From NCBI GenBank assembly GCA_002730875.1, contig PCBI01000005.1, forward strand, positions 558,001 to 622,000: a stretch of 64,000 nt of DNA, read 5' to 3'. The stretch is from Spirochaetaceae bacterium (lineage in GTDB: Bacteria > Spirochaetota > Leptospiria > Leptospirales > Leptonemataceae). This document shows positions 34,898 to 43,791 of the stretch, piece after piece. The notes beneath the pieces were generated by a model. It worked only from the letters and a program-made list of their open reading frames with translations. It ran no database searches and was not told the DNA's origin. Position 1 is the first letter of the stretch. Each line of letters begins with the position of its first letter. A program made the translations under genes and the position numbers.

Positions 34898-36016
34898 GTG
34901 TTTCTTCGCAGTCTACAGTTACAGCACTTCCGAAATTACGGTGCACTGAAGCTGGACTTTCCGGATCGCTTAACCTTTCTGGTAGGCGAGAATGGATCCG
35001 GAAAGACGAATATCCTGGAAGCGATATCCGTGCTCACGTCCGGGAAGTCTTTTCGCGGAGTTCCGGACCAGGAACTTGTGCAGGAGAAGCAATCCGGCTT
35101 TTATTTGAGCTGCACTTATGAATGGCAGTCCAGCCATACCCTGGAAATGGGAGTTCAGGTGGAGGGCCGTCTTCAGCGAAGAATCAAGAAGGATGGAAAA
35201 GTTCTGCCTTCCCGGGCCGCGTTGATCGGCAATCTGGTAAGCATTGTCTTTAGTCCAGACGATCTCGAAATTATTCAGGGCGGGCCTACCGCCAGGCGAA
35301 GGTTTCTGGATGCTCTTCTTTCGCATCGGGATAGCGCTTACCTGGACTGTCTCATTCAATACAATCGAGCGGTGCGGCAAAGAAATACTATATTAAAAGA
35401 GATACGCAATAATCGGAGTCGCTTGAATATGCTGGATCCCTGGGATCGAAGCCTTGTAGAGCTGGGTACGCGGATCACAGGCCAGCGAAAGAAGTTCCTT
35501 TCAGAATACGAACCGATTCTGAACGAATCGCTGAATCAGATCTCAGGAGGAAAGGATTCTATTCGGGTTTCGCTCTTTCCGGGAGAATCGGATTCCGAGC
35601 TCTATCGCAAGGCAATGCAGGAAAGGCGAATGCGCGATGTGGCCACTGGATCCACAACATTTGGTCCGCATCGAGATCGATTGCTCTTTTTGACGCAGGA
35701 TGGAAGCGATAAAGATGTGCAATTCCGATTCAGCCAGGGCCAGAAGCGAAGCCTGGTCCTGGCGCTGCGGGTCGGACAGTTCTATTACCTGAAGCAGTAC
35801 ATTGGCCGATCGCCTATCCTATTGATTGACGATGTGATCCGGGAATTGGATTATAAGCGCAGAGACTATTTCGTAGATCTTCTTCATAAATGCGGCCAGG
35901 CATTTTTCACCACTCCGGATCTGGATGGCTTGGAAAGCGCCGTCCAGGCAACGTCAGCCCGCATAATAAATGTGCCGGATTTGCATTCTGCGGTAACAGA
36001 CTCGAAGAGCCAGTAG
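34898..36016 (+). CDS. recF: DNA repair protein RecF
   Basis: The 372-residue protein has LQLQHFRNYGALKLDF, Walker A GENGSGKTN, the ABC signature FSQGQKRSLVLALRV and Walker B PILLIDDVIRELD. RecF with RecO and RecR loads RecA at gaps. The start is GTG at 34898 with a weak ribosome site, 11 bases after dnaN. dciA starts four bases after its stop. Confidence 0.95.
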   Translation: MFLRSLQLQHFRNYGALKLDFPDRLTFLVGENGSGKTNILEAISVLTSGKSFRGVPDQELVQEKQSGFYLSCTYEWQSSHTLEMGVQVEGRLQRRIKKDGKVLPSRAALIGNLVSIVFSPDDLEIIQGGPTARRRFLDALLSHRDSAYLDCLIQYNRAVRQRNTILKEIRNNRSRLNMLDPWDRSLVELGTRITGQRKKFLSEYEPILNESLNQISGGKDSIRVSLFPGESDSELYRKAMQERRMRDVATGSTTFGPHRDRLLFLTQDGSDKDVQFRFSQGQKRSLVLALRVGQFYYLKQYIGRSPILLIDDVIRELDYKRRDYFVDLLHKCGQAFFTTPDLDGLESAVQATSARIINVPDLHSAVTDSKSQ

Positions 36017-36020
36017 CATC

Positions 36021-36497
36021 ATGTCCGGCGACGAGCAAAAGCCCCCCGGAGAAGACCGGAAAGAAGGCACATCAGAAAAGTACCCGGCAAAAAAAGCATC
36101 AGAATCCGATTACCAGGTTACCAGAAAATCCCCTGTGAAATCTGTATGGAATAACTGGAAAGAAATGGATAGCCGGGCCCTACCATCCCGGGCGCCGGAA
36201 CCTGTTGCTGCGCTCCAGGAATCATTCAGGAAGCGATTGGAGCACGTACTCGGTATTTCCGAGCCCGAAAGCCAATTGCATAGCATCCAACGGGAATGGT
36301 CCGCACTGGCCGGTCTTCTGGGCAATCATTCGGAACCAATAGAAATCAAGGACGGCCGACTGGTGGTTGTAGTAAGGCAGAGCGTCTATGCTCAAGAGCT
36401 GCAGTTGCACAGTCGCAGCATACTGAAAGCCATCGAAAAAACGTTGGGCTTTAGATTACAGGGCATACAGATTAGGAGTAGTGGATTCCGAAAATAG
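36021..36497 (+). CDS. DciA-like (DUF721) helicase loader
   Basis: The 158-residue protein has a disordered basic N-terminus of about 80 residues, then a DUF721 domain: IQREWSALAGLLGNHSEPIE, DGRLVVVVRQSVYAQELQLH, ILKAIEKTLGFRLQGIQI. DUF721 proteins (DciA) load the DnaB helicase in bacteria without DnaC. Position after dnaA-dnaN-recF agrees with a replication role. Confidence 0.82.
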   Translation: MSGDEQKPPGEDRKEGTSEKYPAKKASESDYQVTRKSPVKSVWNNWKEMDSRALPSRAPEPVAALQESFRKRLEHVLGISEPESQLHSIQREWSALAGLLGNHSEPIEIKDGRLVVVVRQSVYAQELQLHSRSILKAIEKTLGFRLQGIQIRSSGFRK

Positions 36498-36506
36498 AGG
36501 AAAGCC

Positions 36507-36869
36507 ATGTTAACCCTGGTAGCTGTAGCGGGCCTATGTCTGGCCGTAATTGTGTTTCTGAATATGCTCTCTCCGTCTGCTTTGCAGCCGGCCAGCGGAA
36601 CCATGCACAAAAAGAAAGGGAGCGGAAATCAGGATCCGCCCAGGCTGGACGCAAAGAAAGTCCTAAATATGGATCCCGGTCCACAGCGTCCGAGGATCTG
36701 TCCTGTTTGCGGCACCCTGCTTTCCCAGACGGACTATTTGTATGCGGCTCTGGAACCCGAGCCAAAGACGGAACGCAAACGTCAGGCTCATATCTACGGC
36801 TGTCCGTATTGTCTGGATCAGGACGGGGTAGTAAGAAACAAAAAGAGCATCGCCGAAATCGAACCCTGA
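36507..36869 (+). CDS. Membrane-anchored zinc-ribbon protein, unknown
   Basis: The 120-residue protein has one N-terminal membrane helix (LTLVAVAGLCLAVIVFLNML), a disordered linker, and a C-terminal zinc ribbon made of CPVCG and, about 35 residues later, GCPYC. It starts nine bases after dciA, on the same strand, so it is probably in the replication operon. No family is recognised. Confidence 0.65.
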   Translation: MLTLVAVAGLCLAVIVFLNMLSPSALQPASGTMHKKKGSGNQDPPRLDAKKVLNMDPGPQRPRICPVCGTLLSQTDYLYAALEPEPKTERKRQAHIYGCPYCLDQDGVVRNKKSIAEIEP

Positions 36870-36918
36870 ACAATCCGATAGACTACCGGATTATTTGATC
36901 AGTTCTACAGACCCGGTA

Positions 36919-37767
36919 TCACAGGGCCCGCACGGCTACGGCCAAACCGGCAAGAATCTGTATCACCGCGAAACCCCTTTTCAAATGGAAGCCCTTAACT
37001 TTGTTTTTTAAGGCGGCCCCTGCAAACCCTCCGATCAAGGCGCCGACCGCAAAAGGTATGGCATAAGGAAGGAAATAATGGCCCAGGCTCGGATCCGGCA
37101 GGGGCGCCAGGTTTTCCTGAAAGGCGTAGAGTATAGTCCCGTAAAAGGCGCTAAAGACGATGCAGAAGCTGGATGTGGCAATGGATTCAGAAGCTTTCTT
37201 TCCGGGCAGGAGCCAGAGAAACAATGGCACCAGCACTACTCCTCCGCCAAGACCGGTTAATGCCGAGAGTATCCCAACAAAGAAACCAGCGATCGCAAAG
37301 AAAAGGATCTGTCGCTTCGAAGTGGGATAACGCAAAGGATTGTACTCGGGTATAGATTCTGAATTCCCGGTACTTGATTTGCGAAAAAAACCGATCAGGC
37401 CTGTTATAGCTACTATGGATGCAAAGATTAGTGACAGAGCCCGGAAGCTGAGATAACCGCTAACTTCTACTCCGAGATAGGAACCGGGAAGACTGAATAC
37501 ACTTACAATGATTCCCGGAATGAAATGGATGCGCTTACTGAGGATGTTGGAAGCGGAAGCCGAAACAGAGAGAATTAGAGCTGTAAGCAATGAGATTGCA
37601 ACGGCGGTATGGGCAAGACCGGCCTTTTCTGACTCGGGCCAGTTCAAGCTGCCCATGAAAATCAAGAAAGGAACGGTGAGAGTGCCACCTCCGATACCGA
37701 AGGCGCCGGATATCAACGAAATTAGAGTCGCTACAATGAGGAGTATCCAGAATTCACTTGCGAGCAT
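36919..37767 (-). CDS. TauE/SafE-family permease (sulfite/organosulfonate exporter type)
   Basis: The 282-residue protein has about eight membrane helices in two repeats, each with a Gly-rich motif: SGAFGIGGGTLTVPFL near the start and SALTGLGGGVVLVPLFL in the middle. These are the TauE/SafE signatures. The family exports sulfite, sulfoacetate or related anions across the inner membrane; the substrate here is unknown. The ATG at 37767 is used; TTG and GTG just upstream are possible. Confidence 0.88.
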   Translation of the reverse strand: MLASEFWILLIVATLISLISGAFGIGGGTLTVPFLIFMGSLNWPESEKAGLAHTAVAISLLTALILSVSASASNILSKRIHFIPGIIVSVFSLPGSYLGVEVSGYLSFRALSLIFASIVAITGLIGFFRKSSTGNSESIPEYNPLRYPTSKRQILFFAIAGFFVGILSALTGLGGGVVLVPLFLWLLPGKKASESIATSSFCIVFSAFYGTILYAFQENLAPLPDPSLGHYFLPYAIPFAVGALIGGFAGAALKNKVKGFHLKRGFAVIQILAGLAVAVRAL

Positions 37768-37834
37768 CACCAATCAGTCAATTATTCCCCTGACCCTTGA
37801 ATGACAAACAGAAAGGATTCCTGAAGGCAAAGAT

Positions 37835-38746
37835 ATGAAAGCGTACAACGAACTGGACCCATCGGTAGCCAGGAAAGTAAAGGAGTTGCTCAAGCAGCTG
37901 CTACTGAACCTGGAAACCAAGAAATCCACCCGAAGAGATACAAAGCTTATTCCCGACGAAGAGATGATTCACCAGGCCCTGGCGCACCCGGAGCGGGGAG
38001 ATGTGGAAGTAGTACTCATTGATCTTGGCCATTCGCAGCAGGTATTTCTGGGCAACAGAAGAGATGTGGAAAACCCGTTTGCCGTAATGCGAATCTCCGA
38101 GATGCGCGATTTTCCCGGCCGCCGCCTGCTGGATGGCGAACAAAGCACCGAAAAGCCGGACGCTGTGGCGCTGTTTCTGATTACGGTACAGGACAGAGAA
38201 CTGCTTCGCACCGAAAGGAAGAACAAATACGTATTCTACAGTATGCATCTGGGTATTACCGGAGACAGTATTTCCGGTTCATCTGCGCCGCCGGCGGATT
38301 CGGGACTCCGATCCGGACCGGACTCTCAGAAGACGGTAAGTGAAATGACTCCCAGGGAGCAGTGGGAACTTGTCAGGAATGGAAATGATTTCGATCGCCG
38401 CGTGAAGGAAGCCCGGGAGAACCTGTTTACTATTCCCTTTATTTATCCCAAATACAGACAGGCTCCTAAAGAAGAGATTATCAAGATTAGTCCCGATAAC
38501 TATCAGGAAAATGTGCGCATGCTGGCCCGGGACATCTATCCTCCCAACGTTATGGCCGTGCTGCGCAGGGATTTTCCAAAGGATCACCAGGTTCAGAAGG
38601 CGGCTGTAATCGAAAAGCTACAGGCATTCAAAGAGGCGCTGAAAACCAAGGTACTGGACGATGTGCATCCGGACTATCAGGATCACATCAAATCGGTACA
38701 GGCCTACGTCGATAGCCTGATACGAGACGAATTCGCCAGGATTTAA
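37835..38746 (+). CDS. Conserved-looking protein of unknown function
   Basis: The 303-residue soluble protein has no signal peptide. Residues 1-140 look like an alpha/beta domain (DVEVVLIDLGHSQQVFLGNR, DAVALFLITVQDRELL). A short Ser/Pro/Gly linker follows, then a helical C-terminal domain with NFDRRV-type and REQWELVRNGNDFDRRVKEA segments. I recognise no family. It stands alone between the permease and a convergent endonuclease-fold gene. Confidence 0.7.
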   Translation: MKAYNELDPSVARKVKELLKQLLLNLETKKSTRRDTKLIPDEEMIHQALAHPERGDVEVVLIDLGHSQQVFLGNRRDVENPFAVMRISEMRDFPGRRLLDGEQSTEKPDAVALFLITVQDRELLRTERKNKYVFYSMHLGITGDSISGSSAPPADSGLRSGPDSQKTVSEMTPREQWELVRNGNDFDRRVKEARENLFTIPFIYPKYRQAPKEEIIKISPDNYQENVRMLARDIYPPNVMAVLRRDFPKDHQVQKAAVIEKLQAFKEALKTKVLDDVHPDYQDHIKSVQAYVDSLIRDEFARI

Positions 38747-38878
38747 AGGGCCTCAAAGACGCCGTTGGATTACTGTTGAGGAACTGGAGTCAGCAGCCTG
38801 TGGCTGGCTTCCCGGATCGATATTTGCTGGCTCTTCGATTCAGGGATCCTGCTCAGCGATTCTGCGGTCCCAGGGTCC

Positions 38879-39592
38879 CTACTTGATTTTCAACTTTGCC
38901 AGAACGGGCAAATGATCCGAGGCTACCCGGGTTCGCTTGTTCAGCAGTACACGGTGCTCGAGCAACTGTACCCGCCTGTTTAAAAATACCTTGTCGATAC
39001 GAATCAACGGACTGGGCGTATAAGAGGGAAAGGAATGCATTCGGTTGCCTTTGTAGGTGTCGGTGAATCCGCCAGCAGACAGTATCGGATTGAGTTTTCC
39101 GACTCTGTCGTTGGTGTCGCCCAGCATTATGACCGGCAGATTCCGCACCATTTCCAGAAATGACGACTCCAGGATCATTCTAATCTGGGACATTCGCTCA
39201 AAACCGGCCAGACCCAGATGGAAGTTCAGTACTGCGATCTCCCCGGCCGGAGTGTCTATTCTGGACATCAGGCAGCCGCGGGGTTTCTTGATTCCCCAGG
39301 TGATGTTTAGATTCTCCGTATGCACTATGGGAAATCTGGATAATGTGGCATTGCCATAGGCGCCCTTTTTCAATTGGACATTCAATCCCAGATCATATTC
39401 CATTTCCAGAGACTCTGCCAGTTTTCGCGCCAGGTCGTCGTTGTGGGAACGGGGAACCTGGAAATCCACTTCCTGAAGGCAGAGTATGTCCGCTTCGGAC
39501 TCCTTGAGAATCTCGATGATTCTTTGAGGTTGGTAGGAGCGGTCATTGCCTATGGCTTTGTGTATATTGTAGGTAAGAACCGAGATTTCCAT
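38879..39592 (-). CDS. Endonuclease/exonuclease/phosphatase-fold protein
   Basis: The 237-residue protein is a single EEP domain: VLTYNIHKAIGNDRSY, LCLQEVDF with the metal Glu, LNFHLGLA, LGDTND with the catalytic Asp and Asn, and the final SDHLPVLAKL. The fold hydrolyses phosphodiesters or phosphomonoesters in nucleic acids, phospholipids or inositides. No signal peptide is present, so it is cytoplasmic. Its ATG overlaps by two bases the ATG of the divergent VWA gene. Confidence 0.88.
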   Translation of the reverse strand: MEISVLTYNIHKAIGNDRSYQPQRIIEILKESEADILCLQEVDFQVPRSHNDDLARKLAESLEMEYDLGLNVQLKKGAYGNATLSRFPIVHTENLNITWGIKKPRGCLMSRIDTPAGEIAVLNFHLGLAGFERMSQIRMILESSFLEMVRNLPVIMLGDTNDRVGKLNPILSAGGFTDTYKGNRMHSFPSYTPSPLIRIDKVFLNRRVQLLEHRVLLNKRTRVASDHLPVLAKLKIK

Positions 39593-41285
39593 GATTACGT
39601 ATAGATATGGACCCTACGAACCGGAGCGTGATGGCCCCTGGAATATGGACCGATTGATGTCGGTGCTTTCCGAGATGGTCATGCGCTACGATATGCAACT
39701 GGACGACGCTCTGAGAGAATTAATCAACCGCGGCTTGCCGGTAAATCTATTTTTGCAGGAAGGGGGCATGGATGATCTGGTAGATCAGTTCATAGGCCAA
39801 CTGGACGATCAGATCAACGAAGCTCTGGATCAATTCGAGATACAGAGCGCCACCGACGATACCCGGCGATCCCTGGAGCGTAACTCCAAAAGATCCGAAG
39901 AACTACTTCGGAAGAATCCGGATCTACAAAACCAACTAAAGGATGCGGCCAGTCGTCAGTCCAGCGATGAGCTCTACCGACTCAAGTGGGATCTGGTGAA
40001 GGAAACCGGTCAGAAGGAACTGGGAAAGTCCATCTCGGGAATGCAAAAGGATTTGGAGGATTTAAACACTCTGCAGGAGGGCCAAAAACGCTTCGCATTT
40101 CGCGGCGACCAGGCACTCAGCAGAAAGGAAGCCCTCGAACTTCTGCGCCAGATGAAAGACATGGAAGAGCTGAAGCAGTCCATGAAACAGGCGCAGGCGA
40201 ACGGCGATTTATTTAATTTTGATCTAGAACGCCTGGCGCGATACCTGGGTCCAGAATCCTACGAGGAGTTTCTCGAACGACGCGAACGGATCATGGAAAA
40301 CCTGCGAAAGCTCATGGAAGAGCAGGGCCAGGTGGTTCAGGACCAGGATTCCGGGGAAATGAAACTTTCCCCGGCCTCGGTGCGTCGCATCGGTCGTCGG
40401 GCGCTGGAGGAGATCTTTGCTGCGCTTAAGTCCGACGATACAGGCGCCAATGTAACGGCCGAAGAAGGGGACGGCGAACAGGTTTCGGCGGAATCCCGGC
40501 CCATGGAATACGGCGATAGTATTCATGCCCTGGATATAAGCTCTACTTTGATCAATACGTTTATTCGCACCGGAAGTAATCGGCCCGGCTTTCAAGACAT
40601 CGAGATTTTCAAAAGTCGAGGACAGGCGCGCTCCGCAACAGTGGTTCTTCTAGACATGTCCGGAAGCATGATGCGTTCAGACCGCTTCTATTATGCGAAA
40701 AGAATGGTTCTGGCGCTGGATGCGTTGATTCGTGAGGATTACAAGGATGATCGATTGATGGTCGTTGGGTTCGGAACGTTTGCTCAATCCTACAGTCCGG
40801 CGGACATCCCTTCCCTGCAGCCCTTTCCGGTGACGATGTTTGACCCGCACATTCGTTTGCGACTTGACGCCAGCAACGAAGAAAGCATGGCCTTCGCGCC
40901 GGAATACTTCACAAATTTGCAGCGGGGCTTATCGCTATCGCGAAAGCTTCTCGGTAGCGGCGAAACAAAAAACAAGCAAATCATCTTGATTACCGATGGA
41001 GTGCCTACAGCGCACTTTGAGGGGAGTACCCTGCACATCAACTATCCGCCATCGCCAGGGGACTTCGAATTCGCCCTGCGAGAAACGCGAGGTGCCACAG
41101 ATGAAGGAATCGTAATCAACACCTTTCTGCTCACTTCGGACTGGGAATTCAGTTACTTTGGCGATGAATCGTTCATTCAGCAATTTGCCAAACACAGCCA
41201 GGGACGAATCTTCTATCCCCATCCACGACAAATGGATCGAATGGTGCTGGTGGACTTTATTCAGAACAAGAAGACCCTGATTTAG
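39591..41285 (+). CDS. VWA (von Willebrand A) domain protein
   Basis: The 564-residue protein has an N-terminal helical, charged region (about 1-310) of the CoxE/CobT-like VWA type and a C-terminal VWA domain from about residue 345. The MIDAS metal site is VVLLDMSGSMMRSD, with later LITDGVPTAHF. Such proteins often work with MoxR-type AAA+ ATPases in chaperone-like complexes; none is nearby. The start codon shares two bases with that of the divergent EEP gene, so its ribosome site lies inside the EEP coding strand. Confidence 0.85.
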   Translation: MITYRYGPYEPERDGPWNMDRLMSVLSEMVMRYDMQLDDALRELINRGLPVNLFLQEGGMDDLVDQFIGQLDDQINEALDQFEIQSATDDTRRSLERNSKRSEELLRKNPDLQNQLKDAASRQSSDELYRLKWDLVKETGQKELGKSISGMQKDLEDLNTLQEGQKRFAFRGDQALSRKEALELLRQMKDMEELKQSMKQAQANGDLFNFDLERLARYLGPESYEEFLERRERIMENLRKLMEEQGQVVQDQDSGEMKLSPASVRRIGRRALEEIFAALKSDDTGANVTAEEGDGEQVSAESRPMEYGDSIHALDISSTLINTFIRTGSNRPGFQDIEIFKSRGQARSATVVLLDMSGSMMRSDRFYYAKRMVLALDALIREDYKDDRLMVVGFGTFAQSYSPADIPSLQPFPVTMFDPHIRLRLDASNEESMAFAPEYFTNLQRGLSLSRKLLGSGETKNKQIILITDGVPTAHFEGSTLHINYPPSPGDFEFALRETRGATDEGIVINTFLLTSDWEFSYFGDESFIQQFAKHSQGRIFYPHPRQMDRMVLVDFIQNKKTLI

Positions 41286-41484
41286 TTCAGCACTCTTTTC
41301 CCGGGATTTGACCAGCTGAGTTGGCCGACACTTATTGAACAGCGTTTGTCGGACAGGTCTGACGGATGTGTTTTCCAATGGGTGACCAGGGATAAACCGT
41401 TGTTAGATTTTCAAGGTCCACGGGTGTTAGATCGGTAGCCAGGAAAAGACTTGAGTACAAGGCCGGTCCACGCAGATTGCTGGA

Positions 41485-42576
41485 ATGAGTTCTACTCCAT
41501 TTTCCATTAAACCTTTTCAGTCAGAAGAAATCCAGAAAGCCCTTGGCGACAAAGAGCTGATCGTAGAATCCATCGGCGGTTCCGTAGAGATAAAAAACAT
41601 AGCTCCTATCGACACCTGCGGCCCGGGAGACCTGGCCTTTGCCGACAAAGAGAAGTTTCTCAAGACTGCCGTAGAGCGAAAACCGTCCTGCCTGGTTTTG
41701 AATGCCGAACTAAAGGACAAGCTTACTGGCAGTGAACCGTTCTCGGTGATTCTTGTGAAGAATGTAGGTTTGGCCCACTCCTGGATTCGACAACGTTTTG
41801 GCGATGTCGATTTTGGCGCCACGCAGGACTGGGGCCGTATCCATCCGTCCGCCATTATTCATCCAGATACCAGGGTGCCCGAATCAGTGGTAGTTGGTCC
41901 GGGCGCCATTGTTGGTCCGCGAGTGCAATTTGGCGAGCGTTGCGTGGTCATGGCCGGTGTTGTTGTGGAACGGGATGCCGTTCTGGGCGATGACTGCGTA
42001 TTGCATCCCGGCGTTGTGCTTGGCTGGGGCTGTATTCTGGGGGACCGCTGCATTATTCGCAGCGGAACAATCATCGGCTCGGAAGGTTTCGGATTTGCCC
42101 AGGATGAAAATCGATCCCATCACCGGATTCCCCAAACGGGAATCGTGAGGATTGGCAAAGACGTGGTTCTGGGAGCAAACAACTGCATTGATCGAGCGAC
42201 TTACGGCGAAACGGTCATCCATGATAATGTGATTAGCGACAATTTATGTCACCTGGCCCACAACGTTGACATTGGCGAAAAATCTATCCTGGTGGCCATG
42301 ACCGGTATCGCTGGATCCACAAAACTGGGTAAGCGGGTGATCTGCAGCGGCCAAACCGGTATTCTGGACCACATTACCATTCCCGACGATACGGTACTGG
42401 TGGGTCGGGCCGCGGTGCTTAGCGACAACATCAAGAAATCCGGCGTTTATGCGGGCAGTCCGCTGCAACCTATCGCGGATTATCAGAAAAACAGCGTTCA
42501 TATAAAGAATCTGGATAAAATGCGAAAAGAAGTGAAAGCCCTCCAGAAGCGGATTGAGCAATTAGAGGGAAGCTAA
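41485..42576 (+). CDS. lpxD: UDP-3-O-acylglucosamine N-acyltransferase (LpxD)
   Basis: The 363-residue protein has the LpxD N-terminal uridine-binding domain (IAPIDTCGPGDLAFAD) and a long left-handed beta helix of hexapeptide repeats. It includes GTIIGSEGFGFAQDE and the catalytic-His segment NLCHLAHNVDIGE, and a C-terminal helix (NLDKMRKEVKALQKRIEQLE). It adds the N-linked acyl chain in lipid A synthesis. Presence of lpxD shows that the organism makes lipopolysaccharide, which among spirochaetes points to Leptospirales. Two tRNA-Ser genes follow. Confidence 0.94.
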   Translation: MSSTPFSIKPFQSEEIQKALGDKELIVESIGGSVEIKNIAPIDTCGPGDLAFADKEKFLKTAVERKPSCLVLNAELKDKLTGSEPFSVILVKNVGLAHSWIRQRFGDVDFGATQDWGRIHPSAIIHPDTRVPESVVVGPGAIVGPRVQFGERCVVMAGVVVERDAVLGDDCVLHPGVVLGWGCILGDRCIIRSGTIIGSEGFGFAQDENRSHHRIPQTGIVRIGKDVVLGANNCIDRATYGETVIHDNVISDNLCHLAHNVDIGEKSILVAMTGIAGSTKLGKRVICSGQTGILDHITIPDDTVLVGRAAVLSDNIKKSGVYAGSPLQPIADYQKNSVHIKNLDKMRKEVKALQKRIEQLEGS

Positions 42577-42625
42577 TCCGGTCAATCTACTTGACACCGT
42601 TCATGGATGCACCTGCATTGCCAGT

Positions 42626-42710
42626 GGAGGGATGTCCGAGCGGTTTAAGGAGGCGGTCTTGAAAACCGTTGTAGTTCACGCTACCGTGGGTTCGAATCCC
42701 ACTCCCTCCG
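42626..42710 (+). tRNA. tRNA-Ser (UGA)
   Basis: An 85-base class II tRNA: acceptor GGAGGGA / TCCCTCC, anticodon loop CTTGAAA with anticodon TGA, a long variable arm and T-loop GGTTCGAATCC. CCA is not encoded. Confidence 0.96.
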
Positions 42711-42718
42711 AAGGAACA

Positions 42719-42805
42719 GGAGAGGTGCCCGAGAGGCCGAAGGGAGCAGTTTGCTAAACTGTCGTAGGTGTATGCCTACCGAGGGTTCGAATCCCTCCCT
42801 CTCCG
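42719..42805 (+). tRNA. tRNA-Ser (GCU)
   Basis: An 87-base class II tRNA: acceptor GGAGAGG / CCTCTCC, anticodon loop TTGCTAA with anticodon GCT, a long variable arm (GTCGTAGGTGTATGCCTACC) and T-loop GGTTCGAATCC. It lies eight bases after the other tRNA-Ser. CCA is not encoded. Confidence 0.96.
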
Positions 42806-42817
42806 CATTGGTGTCAC

Positions 42818-43249
42818 ATGGCAGATAAGGTCCGAGAGATTCAGGATAGACTCCTGAAAAACATTCAGGATGGCGATCAGCTAAGCGCTGCCATCGCCTA
42901 CTTCCCGCTAATCGGCTGGATCTATCCTCTGTACTTCAAAAAAGAGGATAAACTCTGCCAGTACCATGGCAAGCAGGGCCAGCGATTGAATGCCGTTCTA
43001 ATCGGTCTGTATCTGGTGATGTGGTTTCTGGAGAACTTCTGGCTCACCGCATGGATCTTTGGAACCGGATCGTTGCTGAATCCGATTTCATCTTCTGTAA
43101 AAATCATCGCTCTTTTCGGTTACCTGGGGTTATCGCTTGTGGCTGCGTATCGTGCCTTTATGGACGAAGAATGGGAGATTCCCTTTCTGCAAGATATAGT
43201 TGATTTCTTCTGGGATCTGATGCCGGAAAGGAAATCGGATCAGGACTAA
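42818..43249 (+). CDS. DUF4870-like membrane protein
   Basis: The 143-residue protein has about three membrane helices. The start AAIAYFPLIGWIYPLYFKKED followed by YHGKQGQRLN resembles DUF4870/Tic20-like small membrane proteins (…pl..kk.....H..Q..). Function is unknown. It starts 12 bases after a tRNA and its stop touches the next gene's ATG, so the two are one transcript, possibly read through from the tRNAs. Confidence 0.7.
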   Translation: MADKVREIQDRLLKNIQDGDQLSAAIAYFPLIGWIYPLYFKKEDKLCQYHGKQGQRLNAVLIGLYLVMWFLENFWLTAWIFGTGSLLNPISSSVKIIALFGYLGLSLVAAYRAFMDEEWEIPFLQDIVDFFWDLMPERKSDQD

Positions 43250-43693
43250 ATGAAATATCTGACCCGAATCAATGATTACTGGCTATCCAGGTCAGAGAAA
43301 GTCCGCTCCATCGTTTATCTGTTTCCCGCGTTTGTATTGTTTTTGCCAGGCATCCTCGTGGACTCCGGTAGACCGCGAAAGGCCGCTATCCGCGCTCTGA
43401 CCTTGAGCGTGCTATTTCTGCTGGCCGCTTTCCTGATCTACATGGTGCATTTCTATATTTGGAAGCAGTCCTATCAAGGTCGCTTCATCCGGGATTTGTT
43501 CTTCTTTTTACTGCACCTGGCCACTGTGATCGCCTATCTTTTCTATAGCGGAATGCTAATTCTTGCAGAAAGCAAAGGCAATCCCGCCCCGGAATTCTGG
43601 TTGGACCGGGTCAGCCGCAAATTGGTAAGTTTTCTGGAATTCAAAACAGAGCCCGAGTCCGGGACCGAAGCTGCCGCAAAATCGGCAGACTGA
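43250..43693 (+). CDS. Membrane protein, unknown
   Basis: The 147-residue protein has three membrane helices (about 20-38, 47-70, 82-105) and an acidic tail. No family is recognised. The ATG follows directly on the stop of the preceding membrane protein gene, suggesting coupled translation and a shared complex. Confidence 0.65.
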   Translation: MKYLTRINDYWLSRSEKVRSIVYLFPAFVLFLPGILVDSGRPRKAAIRALTLSVLFLLAAFLIYMVHFYIWKQSYQGRFIRDLFFFLLHLATVIAYLFYSGMLILAESKGNPAPEFWLDRVSRKLVSFLEFKTEPESGTEAAAKSAD

Positions 43694-43791
43694 GCCTTCG
43701 TGGACTGTTCCCCGGTTGCGAGGCGATTCGAGCCGCAGCCTGATCCAGGCTTGAGTCTTCGACGTCGGGTCCACTGCCGAAACCGACAGAT

